Shown here: positions 47,813-57,840 of the stretch, piece after piece
Layout of the letters: each line of letters opens with the position of its first letter
Position numbering within the stretch: the stretch's first letter is position 1
Program-made: the position numbers and the translations under genes
Notes under the pieces: model-generated
Told to the model about the DNA's origin: nothing
Databases searched by the model: none
Seen by the model: only the letters and a program-made list of their open reading frames with translations
Source of the DNA: Begonia masoniana
Taxonomy: Eukaryota > Streptophyta > Magnoliopsida > Cucurbitales > Begoniaceae
NCBI GenBank assembly: GCA_022432975.1
Contig: CM039505.1
Coordinates: 46,172,544-46,236,543, forward strand
DNA: 64,000 nt
Direction of reading: 5' to 3'

Positions 47813-49245
47813 TGACACGGGATCCCCTAGAGAAGAGTCCGTGCGATACCCACAAAAATAGGAAATGTGCTCGGGTGCAAGTGTTATGCAAAAACTTAAA
47901 ATAAAGAGAAGGAAATGGAGAAGAAAATGAAAATAAATGCAAGTGATGTGTGTGATGAGTGAAGGCCGGATATTATAAGCATGATAATGGCATGAACTAT
48001 GATAGAAAATGGAGAAATAGATGAAGAGAAAGGTGTGTGAAAAGTGAAGAAATGAATAATAATAACAAGAAATAAAATGACAAGAAAATAAAGGTGGAGT
48101 GTGTGATATTGAGGGCCGAATTTAAAGGTGGAAATGTGTGTGAAAGTGAAGCGGAAATGAAAATAATGGAAATACCGTTGGCGGACCCGTAGAGCGATCT
48201 TACGGTTTAAGCTCTCGGATAAACGATTTTCCCGTAGGAAAACCGACCACCTAAGGCCTAGGTTTTCTTCCTCAACTCCGACTCCCGTTGGAGAAGGCGA
48301 GGGAATGAATAAGGATTATCCTAGCAACCCGAAACTAGGATAATAATGGAGGGCTTCTCCACTTGGTTCAAAGAACCAAGGAAACTCTCAAAGGCTAACC
48401 ACCTCAAAGAAGCAAAAAGGGATATTTTATAAATTGGCAAAAAAAAGTTCTTGAAAACAACAATATGCATGCATTATATAGACCTAGGGTGGAGGTTAGG
48501 GTTTCCATGGAAAGGATTGGAGCCGTTGATGAAGGCCAAAATGAAGGGACAAGATTGCAATCCATGTGCTTTATCCAAGGGTTGAGATGCTTTCCTTGTT
48601 TTGCTTGATCAATGGTGCTAAATGGCCATGTCATCCATCCTTGTGGCCACTACTTGATGTACTTGCATGGGCCAAATCTTCAAGCTTGGGCTTTCTTGGG
48701 TTGGCTCTTCATAGGCCTATTTAATGAAGGTGTGCATCTAAATGTTGGCCAAATGTGGGCCAAGTGAAGCTTCCAAATATGGGCCAAGTGATGATTCCAA
48801 CGTAGGCCAAATAGTGGGCTTCGTAATGGGCCTAACCACTTGTGGTCTTCAACCCACAACCATGCCACTAAGATGTGACTAAGTCTTACTAACAAAACTA
48901 ATGCATGGATGCCAAAAACTAATGGCTAAAAGTTTGCCAAAATGAGATAATATATAAAACAAGCCAAAGAAAATTTACAACGATTTGTTCCCCGGAAGAC
49001 AAATTCCGGCTTCTGATACTCCAGCTGGTGCTCTAGTGTTTTCTTCATTCCGTTCCGAGCTTTCCAAGAGGGCATCCATATAGCTAGGCTTCCATGTGGC
49101 ATCCATGTCCAACGAGCTAGAATCCCACGTGGCATCTCCAACTGGATCAACACCTACAAAAGAAACATCATAATAAGTAAGGAGAATAAATAAAGTTTTA
49201 GGCCTTTTTTTGGGTTTTCAAGTAATTGGCCCCCTAGGCATGTCA
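47813..49245 (-). repeat. 5' LTR (sense) of the non-autonomous element
   Basis: The 1433-bp partner of 42274-43706. Differences noted include CACTTAAGG/CACCTAAGG, CGAAGCTAGG/CGAAACTAGG and ATCTCACG/ATCCCACG. Confidence 0.92.
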
Positions 49246-49393
49246 ACACGTGTGTAAAATTATCGTATTTCTGATGGTGAGAGCGTTCATTGCTAACACC
49301 TCAAATACTGAGGGGTTGGTTACAAAAATTATAAAGTTTAAAGTGTTAATTTAAGAAATTCCCTTACTTTAAGGTCTTTTTTTATATTTACCA
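49246..49393 (-). repeat. Outer part of the right terminal inverted repeat
   Basis: It is the reverse complement of the left TIR's outer 150 bp. The inner part of the same TIR was displaced to about 42080-42273 by the 7-kb insertion. Confidence 0.6.
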
Positions 49394-50238
49394 TATAGAA
49401 ATCCTTCAATATCAAAGTAAAAATTTTGAAAAGCTAACAAAGAGAATAATATATTAAGTTCGGCAATAATAAGAGAGAAAGACAAGAGATAAGGTTTTTA
49501 CTAGCAAGCAAGGGAGCATTGAGTTGTGGTCTTAATGTTATGATTTTTTTAGGGTAAAGTGCAATTTAAAACTCTAACTTATGGGGTACTATACAGCGCA
49601 CATTTCAAACTATTCTTTTGCACAAAATAGACTCCAATGTATGAGTTGCGAGCAATTTTCCCATGCCTATAGTTTTAACCTTCAAACTTTGAGGTTCTTT
49701 TCGAGCATCATTAAACTGATTAGATCATTTTATATTTCCCTTGTTGGGTTGACCATTTTTGGGTTGACCAATATTTAAGGAGATTATTACATTTATCTTC
49801 TAAATTTGTTTTCTAGATGGTTTTATCATAGTCTCATTGTTTGATAGCATAGGTTGACTCAGAACTGTCTTAGAGGATGTCACATTAAAATTGGCATTCT
49901 CTATTTTATTTTTATAATAATTTTATCAAAGCTTTCCATCTCAGCTCGTTCTACGACTTGTACGTGTTAAACAACAAGCTTAGAGTTTTTAGTTTTTTCG
50001 TCTCATGACACATTTCATTTTGATTTTTAATACGATCTTCGAAAAGATTGTTTTTTTTATTGTAATTGCTTTTGTTAGGAAGGGGAACAAAATGGCCCAG
50101 CTCCCAACTCCCAACTCCCAACTCCCAACTCCCAAACTCATGGACTTCAAAACCTACCTCTAGGTTATCACAGCTTACCAGTTTGATTAGGTATGCTTTT
50201 GAAATGAAGATTTGTTGGCTCATGAGTAAGGATGTATT

Positions 50239-50541
50239 CTTACCTAATATCACACTGGAAATCAAGAAAAAAAAAAGTCATGCATATAATGATAAACATG
50301 TGATCTTATTTATAAAAGTTCCCAAATTAACGGAACAAAATGAAAGGTTCTCGATCAATTGCCCTAGTGACATGACACCAAAGTTGACAACTTACCTAAT
50401 ATCACACTAGAAATCATGAAAAAAAAAGTCATGCATAGTGATAAACATGTGATCTTATTCATAAAAGTTCTCGAATTAACCGAACGACGTGAAAGGGTCT
50501 CGATAAATTGCCCTAATGACATGCCACCAAAGTAGATAATT
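50239..50541 (+). repeat. Two-unit 152-bp tandem duplication
   Basis: Unit 1 is 50239-50390 and unit 2 is 50391-50541, with several substitutions between them. Shared landmarks are AAGTCATGCATA, GATAAACATGTGATCTTATT and AATTGCCCTA-TGACATG. Confidence 0.9.
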
Positions 50542-51405
50542 TTTTTCACTAGTACAAATGTAACCCTTAGTTTAATTTTAATCAACGTTTTAAACTACTT
50601 AAATTCTTAAGAAATTTAAGGTTTTAAAACAGAACATATTTGTTTTTTGAAAGAGATTGGGTTTCTTAACCATGTGTGTGAAACATAACTAATTAAATTT
50701 AAAAATTCATATTGTTTAATGGAAAAAAAATGTGTTGTAAGGAAGCTTGATTCTTACGTGGTGCAATCATGACCTCTGAACTAACTCATTTCCATGTTCT
50801 TTTTACACCTTTTAAGGAACCTCGAGTCAATTCAACTCGGTCGTTTAACAAACATAACTTTTGACTTTGCCTCGAACAACCTTTGTTGAGTTATTGAGTG
50901 TTCTTCTATCTTTCTTGCTCAAGTTTTTCTTTTTTCTAATAATGAATTGAAAATTAAAAATTTATTTTATTAAAATCAGTCAAGAAAATCAAAGTCAACA
51001 TTAATTTGTAAAAGGTATGTCGCGTAGCGAATCATGAGAAGTCAAAGGTAGATGTCTCAGGTTAAAAAACTAATCGAGAGATGAGATTGAGTTCAATAAA
51101 TAAAAATAAGGTTGTTGAATCCATTGATAGCATGATAAAGGGGTCGAGAAATTGTATCGTCAACAAACTGAGAGCTTGTTTTTGGCATTAAGAGTCATCG
51201 TCATCGATCTCCTCCCTGGTAATTCAAATCTTGAGGGGGATATGAGACCATTAAGCCGGGATGATTAGCATATTACAGGTTAAAATAGATTTTCAAAATC
51301 ATCATTTTACGATTGAGATTAACTTTTAGAGCCAGATGGATCAATGACAATATTTTTCTCGCGTCATCCGAAATTTAAATATAAACTAATAAAACTCTGA
51401 TACTA

Positions 51406-51518
51406 AAATTTGTTAACTATTTATAATTTGTTACATTAATTGCACTAATTATTTTTTGACATGTCAGCAAGTATGTTAGAGAGTAGAATAAGAAAGTAAA
51501 AATAACATTATTTTTTAA
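51406..51518. mobile_element. Truncated MITE related to 55236-55415
   Basis: Shares TTAATTGCACTAATTATT-TTTGAC-TGTCA, then GAGAGTAGAATAAGAAAGTA and AATAACATTA with one arm of the 180-bp MITE. The element is self-complementary, so orientation cannot be fixed. Confidence 0.55.
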
Positions 51519-52249
51519 TTCTTTAACTGTTCATAGTTTATTTGAGAATTTAATTTTCCTTAATAAAACTAAATAAGATTACAAGCGAAAATTTGAAATG
51601 ACTAAATTGGGATTTGACGGGTGATTGGATGCGCCTCGTATTGCTTTTTGGAATATACCGAAGAGTTCCATTTTTTTATTTTTTGGTAAAGTACAATTTA
51701 GATCTAACATTTAAACCCATTTATAAATTAGATTTTAAACTATTCTTTCGAATAAATTGAATTTTCACCTTTCAATTATCGACAATTCGAATCTTTCTCT
51801 TAATTCATCTATTAAGTCTAGTACGTATATTTATATATTCCATTTAATCAGATGTTTTAATTCAATTTGTAACCTTATGACAATTTCTAACCTCATTTTG
51901 AATTCCATCAGTCCTCTATCTTGTGATGTTAAACTTTGTCAATCGCGCGATAGAATTCGAAAAGAGGAATTAAAGAATCGAATTAAAACGCGTTATGAAA
52001 TTGAATACAATACACGTTCTGTATTTAATAAATAAAACAACGAGGTTCAAATTGTTGATGATTCGAAGGCGAAGACACGACTTGTCCAAAAATATAGGTT
52101 AAGTATTCATTCTAATTTATAACGCCTTATTTATTGATTAATAGAATATTTATAATAACCTAGGAATTCTCACGTGACATTGTTCTATAACAGACAGAAT
52201 TTGCAGACATGAATTTGTAGCAGGAAGAGAAGCAGAAGTTGAAGGAGAG

Positions 52250-53776
52250 TCAAAACCATTGATGAACAAGAACTCCAGTTTGCCTCAAAGAGGAAAACAG
52301 ATCTAAGCATTCCCCATAAGTCTTCTCATATTTCTGGCTTCTCTGACCAGGGCAACACCTCTGCCATCTATTGTAATGGCATTCCAGAAATATCTCGTCT
52401 ATCAGACAGATTGCCCCTGTTTCAATCAGCCTGGGGATTAAATCAAACTCAGTTCCTTCGACGTCCATCTTCATCACCACAAAATCAGTCTTCAAAACTG
52501 TCTTCTTCACCCAATCAGCAAAATCAAAGCCCGGAATCTCATCCACCTCCCCGTCAAACCCACCCGATGATCGGACTGGTTGAATTCTCCCCATTCCTCT
52601 ACTCTTCGCCTGCACTTCCTGACCAGGGTCTCGGTTAATTTCAAACAACAACGTCTCGTTCCTCACCCATGCTGCGTATGGCAACAAAGTGATCCCTTTC
52701 TTCCTTCCATACTCCTCGTGAAAAGTTCTGTCCGCCTCTACCGCGTATACTTCAAATGTCTTGTTTTGCTTTGGGTATTGCTTCTTGAACCAACTTCCTA
52801 TACTGGAGCCATAACTTCTAGCCCCGACGTCAATGTATATACACCTACTCTTGAAGCTAATGTCCGCCATTGATGGTAAGTACTTTATGTTCTTTACATT
52901 TCTCTTCAATGTTAACCATGGTTTGAGAGGCTCCTCCAAAATCAGTGGCTCAGCCTGCCGGACTAGCTGTTGCTTATAACCCGGAACTAAGCACTTATTA
53001 TCAGAGCTGCCATGGAAGGGAAGAATTCCGTTCTCTTTCTGTATAATAATTTGACGAATAAAAGGCATTTCCGAGTCAAAACCATCTAAATCCTGTGTTT
53101 TAACTATTTTGCAGCAATTGAATAAATCAATAAACGAATTTAAACTGTACGTATCTTTAGCCTTCACATGAATCACCGCAAACCCTTCGGGTTTCAGTGT
53201 CCGAGCAATCTCAGAAGCTAAATCCAAAGGGCGGGACAGTTTGTCCAAGCAGCCCCTACCTGAAAAAATGAAGTCAAAGGTATTTTCATGAAATGGAATC
53301 CGATTGTGCTCCCCCTTAATTACCAGAGGCTTGGAAGCTTTTTTGAATGTTCCTATAGAACCAAAGATGCCAATCTCTTTCAAAGCAAATACTTCCTGTC
53401 CGTTCGGAGTCTCTAAACACAAAGAATTCGACGAGGGCGATAGGTAGCCTTCAGCCATTAGATCTTGGAATATTGACGAGTAGAACTGAACGGAATTGAT
53501 CCAAGCTTTGGAAGTATATAGATCAGGGCGGGTAGTGTCCAGTGAATTAGATCGAACCGCTTTGTTTACTCCCGAGGCCCTGCCGCCTGCGCCAATCACG
53601 GTGTGGAAACTTTCCGGCATAGAGAAGAAGCAGAAATTACCGACATTGCATGACTCGCCGGTCATAGTTATAACGTAAGCAAATCGGACGGAAAAGATCA
53701 GAACAGAAAATAAAATCGCTCGCAGCAAAACCTTTCTCAAACTCAAACAGCCGGACTTTCCACCGGCTGTTTCCAT
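52250..53776 (-). CDS. Membrane-anchored FkbM-type methyltransferase family protein (DUF7870-like)
   Basis: Intronless, 508 codons from ATG at 53776 (context GCGATGG, MEAT-type start METAGGKSG) to TGA at 52250. The frame is open further upstream but only by translating a T-rich leader and without an ATG. Residues about 13-35 form one transmembrane anchor (VLLRAILFSVLIFSVRFAYV). About 135-225 is a SAM-methyltransferase-like fold (NRIPFHENTFDFIFSGRG, ARTLKPEGFAVIHV). About 335-490 is FkbM-like: CIYIDVGARSYGSSIGSWF, VYAVEADRTF, then FVVMKMDVEGTEFDLIPRL and LIDEIFLECHYNRW. It matches the plant family of Arabidopsis At3g53400/At5g01710/At5g03190. Topology suggests a Golgi or ER luminal enzyme. Substrate unknown. 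Confidence 0.85.
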   Translation of the reverse strand: METAGGKSGCLSLRKVLLRAILFSVLIFSVRFAYVITMTGESCNVGNFCFFSMPESFHTVIGAGGRASGVNKAVRSNSLDTTRPDLYTSKAWINSVQFYSSIFQDLMAEGYLSPSSNSLCLETPNGQEVFALKEIGIFGSIGTFKKASKPLVIKGEHNRIPFHENTFDFIFSGRGCLDKLSRPLDLASEIARTLKPEGFAVIHVKAKDTYSLNSFIDLFNCCKIVKTQDLDGFDSEMPFIRQIIIQKENGILPFHGSSDNKCLVPGYKQQLVRQAEPLILEEPLKPWLTLKRNVKNIKYLPSMADISFKSRCIYIDVGARSYGSSIGSWFKKQYPKQNKTFEVYAVEADRTFHEEYGRKKGITLLPYAAWVRNETLLFEINRDPGQEVQAKSRGMGRIQPVRSSGGFDGEVDEIPGFDFADWVKKTVLKTDFVVMKMDVEGTEFDLIPRLIETGAICLIDEIFLECHYNRWQRCCPGQRSQKYEKTYGECLDLFSSLRQTGVLVHQWF

Positions 53777-53966
53777 CGCTACTTTTCGCAAAAAATTAAA
53801 AAAAAAAAAAAAAAATAGAGAAAAACTGCCAAAAACAAAACTACGAAAGGCTGAGAATTCAAAGATTATCGGGAACAAAAGCGTGCCGAGGTATGATTAG
53901 CTCCGACAAAGGCTCTTCGTTGAGCGAAAGCGTCGTAAATTGAGAAACAAGGAGAAAAACCAGAAC

Positions 53967-54194
53967 TCATGGGGTACATTTAGGGTTGGGGGGTTCAGAG
54001 AGATATTCAAGAAATAGAAAATTTGAAAGCTTCAGAGGAAAGGAGAGGTTGGAAGCCATTGATTCTGACAAGAGATAGAGCGCCGGAGGAGAAGGAACGA
54101 TAAGGAAAAAAAACGACGGACATGAAGGAGGGGTCAGGGCAGGTAATAGGCGACAAAGGACATGGTGACTGGGATAGCCGGTTTTCACGCGCAT
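53967..54194 (-). other. Upstream ORFs in the methyltransferase leader
   Basis: One frame runs from ATG at 54194 (75 codons) or, in the same frame, from ATG at 54059 (30 codons, MASNLSFPLKLSNF...) to TGA at 53967. A second frame, ATG at 54123 to TGA at 54007 (38 codons, MSVVFFPYRSFSSG...), overlaps it. All end before the main ATG at 53776. At least one Arabidopsis relative (At5g03190) is annotated as carrying a conserved peptide uORF, from memory. Whether either frame here is the conserved one needs alignment. Confidence 0.45.
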
Positions 54195-54261
54195 TGAAAG
54201 AGGATAGGAAATAATCTGTAAAGACAACGATGACGTGTCAATACTCATCCACCTCTCTCAA

Positions 54262-54269
54262 AATTTATA
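54262..54269 (-). promoter_or_regulatory. Candidate TATA box of the methyltransferase gene
   Basis: Minus-strand TATAAATT, about 490 bases before the main ATG and about 70 before the first upstream ATG at 54194. A start of transcription near 54235 would place the upstream ORFs in the leader. Confidence 0.4.
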
Positions 54270-54777
54270 TCGAATTCAACCATTTTTCACAGTTCAATTC
54301 TATTTTTTAAAATTGACTTTAGATATGTATAATTTTATTTTGGGTTTCAATTAGATTTGGGTCTAATTGCATAACTCGCAGTTTTTCACACATGAAACCG
54401 AGAATAAGACCATTATCCGCACTAGTTATTGTCGCTTAGATTGAATTGTTGCGATTTCAATCCTCACCCGTAGCAATGGTGCCATAACTCTTGTTTAGAA
54501 ATTAAAAAGAAAAAAGAAAACATTTATTTTATATTTAATATTAGATAGGGTGTTTTCCTTATTTGCATAATATTTTATCATGTATGGACAAAAAGGGTGG
54601 CACCAAACAAATCATGGCGTATTTTGCCACGTTTCTGACTTCCATAACGGCTGGATAGTGTACCGGATCAGCCAGTCAGCGGCCACCGGTACAAGGGTAC
54701 AAGAAGTGGGCCTCTGTCTTGGGCCTGCCAATTGCAATCTATGCTGGGGCCAATTGTATCTGATCTTGTTTTTGGGC

Positions 54778-54794
54778 CACGTGTAAAACACGTG
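54778..54794. promoter_or_regulatory. Pair of G-boxes 11 bp apart
   Basis: CACGTG at 54778-54783 and again at 54789-54794 (in CCACGTGTAAAACACGTGTC). The pair lies about 1 kb upstream of the methyltransferase ATG, and one helical turn separates them. G-boxes bind plant bZIP and bHLH factors. Function here is inference. Confidence 0.4.
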
Positions 54795-55235
54795 TCATTG
54801 GATAGGGTGAGTTTATTGAAAGTGAATGGGGGCATAAAGCATATGTACTTTTGTTGCAACTCCACAAATATGCATGAATACACCAATTTAAATCATATTC
54901 TTTCTAATTTAAGTATCTACTTTTAGAGTAAACTAGCTACACACTCATAAATTGATGTTAACGTTAAATTAATAAATAGCAAAATATGTAACACATATAC
55001 GAGTACTTTATCGATTTAATAAAAAATTATCACGTTTTTACCAAACATGTGTGTCATATGTTCTTTCGATTTGACGCAAAAATCCTCTCGTTGAAAGTTA
55101 TGCTCAGTCGAAGTCTCTCTTGGATGGCAATATTGAGTCTTTGATCTCCTCTTTCTTCTTCCCGGTATTTTCCTCTTATTGTTCTATTTCCAATTGTCTT
55201 TCTAATGCAATGCTCTTCTTTTTTTTTTTATATAG
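54795..55235. other. Intergenic, AT-rich
   Basis: Nothing recognisable is present. It ends in a T-run just left of the MITE. Confidence 0.6.
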
Positions 55236-55415
55236 AGAGTAATGCTACATTTATTATCTCATTCTATTCTCTAAACGTTTTTGTTGACGTGTCAAACAAT
55301 AATTGGTGCAATTAAGATGTCATTGATGTAATAAATTAACTATTTATAATTAATTATACAAATTATTATTTGTTACGTCAACAAATACTTTTGAGAGTAA
55401 ACATAACATTACTCT
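55236..55415. mobile_element. Short MITE with near-palindromic structure
   Basis: Terminal inverted repeats AGAGTAATGCTACATTTA (left) and the reverse complement of GTAAACATAACATTACTCT (right). Inner arms containing TTGTTGACGTGTCAAACAATAA pair with TTATTTGTTACGTCAACAA. It is about 180 bp, has no coding, and could fold into a long hairpin. A related fragment is at 51406-51518. No clear TSD is visible, so the superfamily is not assigned. Confidence 0.65.
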
Positions 55416-56030
55416 TTTTTTAACTAGTTCCCAAAGATTATCCTTTAAGCTTTTAAACTTTGGAAATTAATCTTCATTTCAAATTTTAACTCTTGATTTA
55501 TACATGTGTATGTGTTGTGTTGTAACTAATATTCACCAAAAATATGATACTACATTAGAATTTATAAATAAATTTGCAATGCCTTCACTATCTATCATGC
55601 TATAATATTTCATTTAACAAAAGAATAAATTAACTAAATAATAACACTAGACTAGACGGAGTTATATGAAATAGGAATGATATAATAACTCTATTTGCAA
55701 GAGTAATCAATTACTAAGAAAAATACGACTTTTACTTTGTTATTTACGTCAAGGAGCAATGGGCTAGAGCTTTTGTTTTCACTTTATTTAATTTGAAAAC
55801 ACAATTTAATATTCATTTAATTCAATCAAAATTCAAAACATTGATGTGGATGTAATTTTTGTACTTGTGCTTCGTGGGTATAGCAAGCCACAAGAAAAAG
55901 AAATCCAATAGCTAATCCATAAAACTTGTTATTTATGATAAGCATGTTTCATAATTTGTTTGTACACGTGAGAATGCGTGTTCTAAGGGCAAAGTTGTAG
56001 TTTTAATTAGCGAGTTAGAAGTGTAATTTT
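55416..56030. other. Intergenic, AT-rich
   Basis: No supported gene. Its right part may include the unrecognised start of a copia LTR that becomes recognisable at about 56030. Confidence 0.5.
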
Positions 56031-56410
56031 CCTTTTTCGGTGAGTCTAGGAGATCGAGATCACAGGTGATTCCAAGTTCTACTATTGGGAGTTCTAAGGT
56101 GGGTGCTTGCGGTCTTGGGAATCGAGGAGAAAGGGGTAAAGGTTGCCGAAGGTTTGTTAATAGCTTTGGGGGTTTTGGTCTTCAAGTCGTTCTTTTGAAA
56201 GTTTTTCAATCTTTATCAATAAGAATAGTGGACAACGTTAGATCCGTAGATATAGGATTAATTTGAAACTATGTTAAATTCTATGTTTTGATCTTTGTTT
56301 ATTTTCAAGAAAGGATTGTTTGGATTGTTGTATTTGTCTCCGCTCACCTTTACAATTGGTGAGGTGAGTGTGGATCAAACACGAGACCGATAGACAACAT
56401 GGGTTTTTTT

Positions 56411-56639
56411 CCGAAGTTTATGTCCTTTGGTTAAAGAAATTGGCGAAGATTCTTGTATGACTCAGTTTGAAGTGGACAAGTTCATCAGAGATTAGGGTTA
56501 AAATGAAGGCCTTGTTTGTACAACCGAACTTAGCACAAGCCATTAACGGAGAGGCTATCGATAAACTAAATATCAGTGACAATAATAAAGTAGAAGAGAT
56601 TGAAGCTAAGTGATGTGCAATCAAAATAAAATTTCTTAA
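56411..56639 (+). pseudogene. Copia Gag N-terminal relic
   Basis: Contains a Gag-like start in which MKALFVQPNLAQAI (about 56502-56545) corresponds to the usual MRALLVQ-KVAKAL segment of copia Gag, followed by KLNISDNNKVEEIEAK. Frames shift within it, and it ends at the edge of an unrelated insert. Confidence 0.6.
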
Positions 56640-57840
56640 AGAGATCTCAACCCAAAAGAAAAGTCTTCACAGATTTTAGTCACCATTTGAGCGCCCTGTA
56701 GAGGGCACATTTCTTCAAATTTTAAGTTGAAAATTTAACAGCTTCACACTTGTGAGTAAGGAATAATCTCTCAAAATTCAGACTTAAATTCTCACGGACA
56801 AAAAAAAAAATGAACCAAGAGGTACAAGCTTGTCGAATTGATGTCATCACACCCTTCCACTTTAGGGCTACACTCCGATAAATGAGGAAGCACTTCAACT
56901 TGATAAATTGTGAGATTCTTCAACTCCACAACAATATATCATCTCTAAAAGTGATGAGAGATGAATTAAAAGTCATTTTGCCCAACTCTCACGAATAGAC
57001 AAAATCAACTAAATACAACACACACAATCGGCTATAGAAACCGAGAGAAATGTAAGATAAACTTGCAAAAGCAAGAACTCAAATTTTCTATTGATCACAG
57101 ATGATTAAAATAGCCCTCAATGGGGAAATATAAACCCTACATTGAGGGTTACGACCCTTAAAAAAAATTACCAAAAGAAGGGACCAAAAAATAGTCCTTA
57201 TTAAAATGGCTAAAATAATAAAGCCGAATTCAAAATTGATGCAACATTAACAACATTTCCTTATTTAAATAAAATGCTATAACAACCCTTGATGTTGGCA
57301 CGCTTTTAATTCCCTCCATGCACAACTTTAATGTCCTTCCACGTCATTGATCTGTGTCACACTTGCACAACTTTAATGTTCTTCCACGTCATTGATCTGT
57401 GTCACACCTTAAATGTTGCTCTTTCCTTTGTTTGTTGTCATTATCTCCACATTTAAGTCCTCGGATTCTCATTTTAATAAGTGAGTCGAATTTCCTTCAA
57501 CTAATTATAATGGAAGTTCTTCTAACCTTTTTGAATATCATTTCATCTTGAGTCTTTGGGTGCAACAATGACCCATTGGATTATCTTTAAGTCCTTCTTG
57601 AGTAAATTTGGTCCAATTTGGATAATAGAGAAAGTGAGCGAAAAACAAATGCCTCGGAGGTCAGGTTGCCGACAATTTTGGAATGGTTCATAATTCTTGT
57701 AATTTTATTCATGAACCTCCACTTATGTTTTATCATAAAAATCTTCATAAGATAATTGGTAGTTAACTTGATGTATTTGATAGTTTGGATGCATGTTCCT
57801 CCATAACCAGCTACAAAATAAACATTAGAAACACAATTAT
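56640..57840. other. Unidentified 1.2-kb insert in the copia Gag relic
   Basis: It separates Gag codons that are contiguous in related elements. No ORF, LTR or TIR is recognised. It holds a two-unit 45-bp tandem repeat at 57319-57408 (TGCACAACTTTAATGT, then CCACGTCATTGATCTGTG). Origin unknown. Confidence 0.45.

Larger units (their letters stand above)
42274..49245 (-). mobile_element. Non-autonomous LTR retrotransposon with one intact long ORF
   Basis: LTRs of 1433 bp lie at 42274-43706 and 47813-49245, both TGACA...TGTCA on the plus strand. The sense-strand PBS (TGGTATCAGAGC) is at about 47799-47810, two bases from the LTR. Flanks ACACT (42269-42273) and ACACG (49246-49250) form a near-perfect 5-bp TSD inside the right TIR of the MULE-like element. 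By eye the LTRs differ at only about three bases plus two one-base indels, so the insertion is very recent. The interior (about 4.1 kb) has one 654-codon ORF and a long leader. No RT, RNase H or protease is present, so movement would need help from another element. Confidence 0.92.
29561..49393. mobile_element. Mutator-like long-TIR element, host of three later insertions
   Basis: The left end (29561 on, GGGTAAATGTCAAAAAATATCC) is an inverted match to the right end (49393 back to 49246, continuing at 42270 back to about 42080). Both share the core GAGGTGTTAGCAATGAAC. The similarity runs about 300 bp, which fits a MULE with long terminal inverted repeats. The 9-bp flanks CGTGGAAAT (29552-29560) and TATAGAAAT (49394-49402) agree at six positions, and the three differences are all transitions, so they could be an old 9-bp TSD. 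Removing the insertions leaves about 2.8 kb without a transposase, so it is non-autonomous. The family assignment is inference. Confidence 0.55.
49403..52249. other. Intergenic, with a 152-bp tandem duplication and a MITE fragment
   Basis: No supported gene. 50239-50390 and 50391-50541 are two diverged copies of one unit starting CTTACCTAATATCACAC. 50101-50136 holds five CCCAACT heptamers. 51406-51518 matches part of the MITE at 55236-55415. The last 100-200 bases before 52250 would hold the 3' untranslated region of the methyltransferase gene. Confidence 0.6.

Noticed and set aside
50101..50136. Interstitial telomere-like heptamers
   Set aside because: The unit is CCCAACT, not the plant telomere CCCTAAA, with only five copies.
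53777..53878. Longer N terminus of the methyltransferase frame
   Set aside because: The extra codons begin without an ATG and translate a T-rich leader into poly-Phe. The ATG at 53776 has good context and leads straight into the expected anchor.
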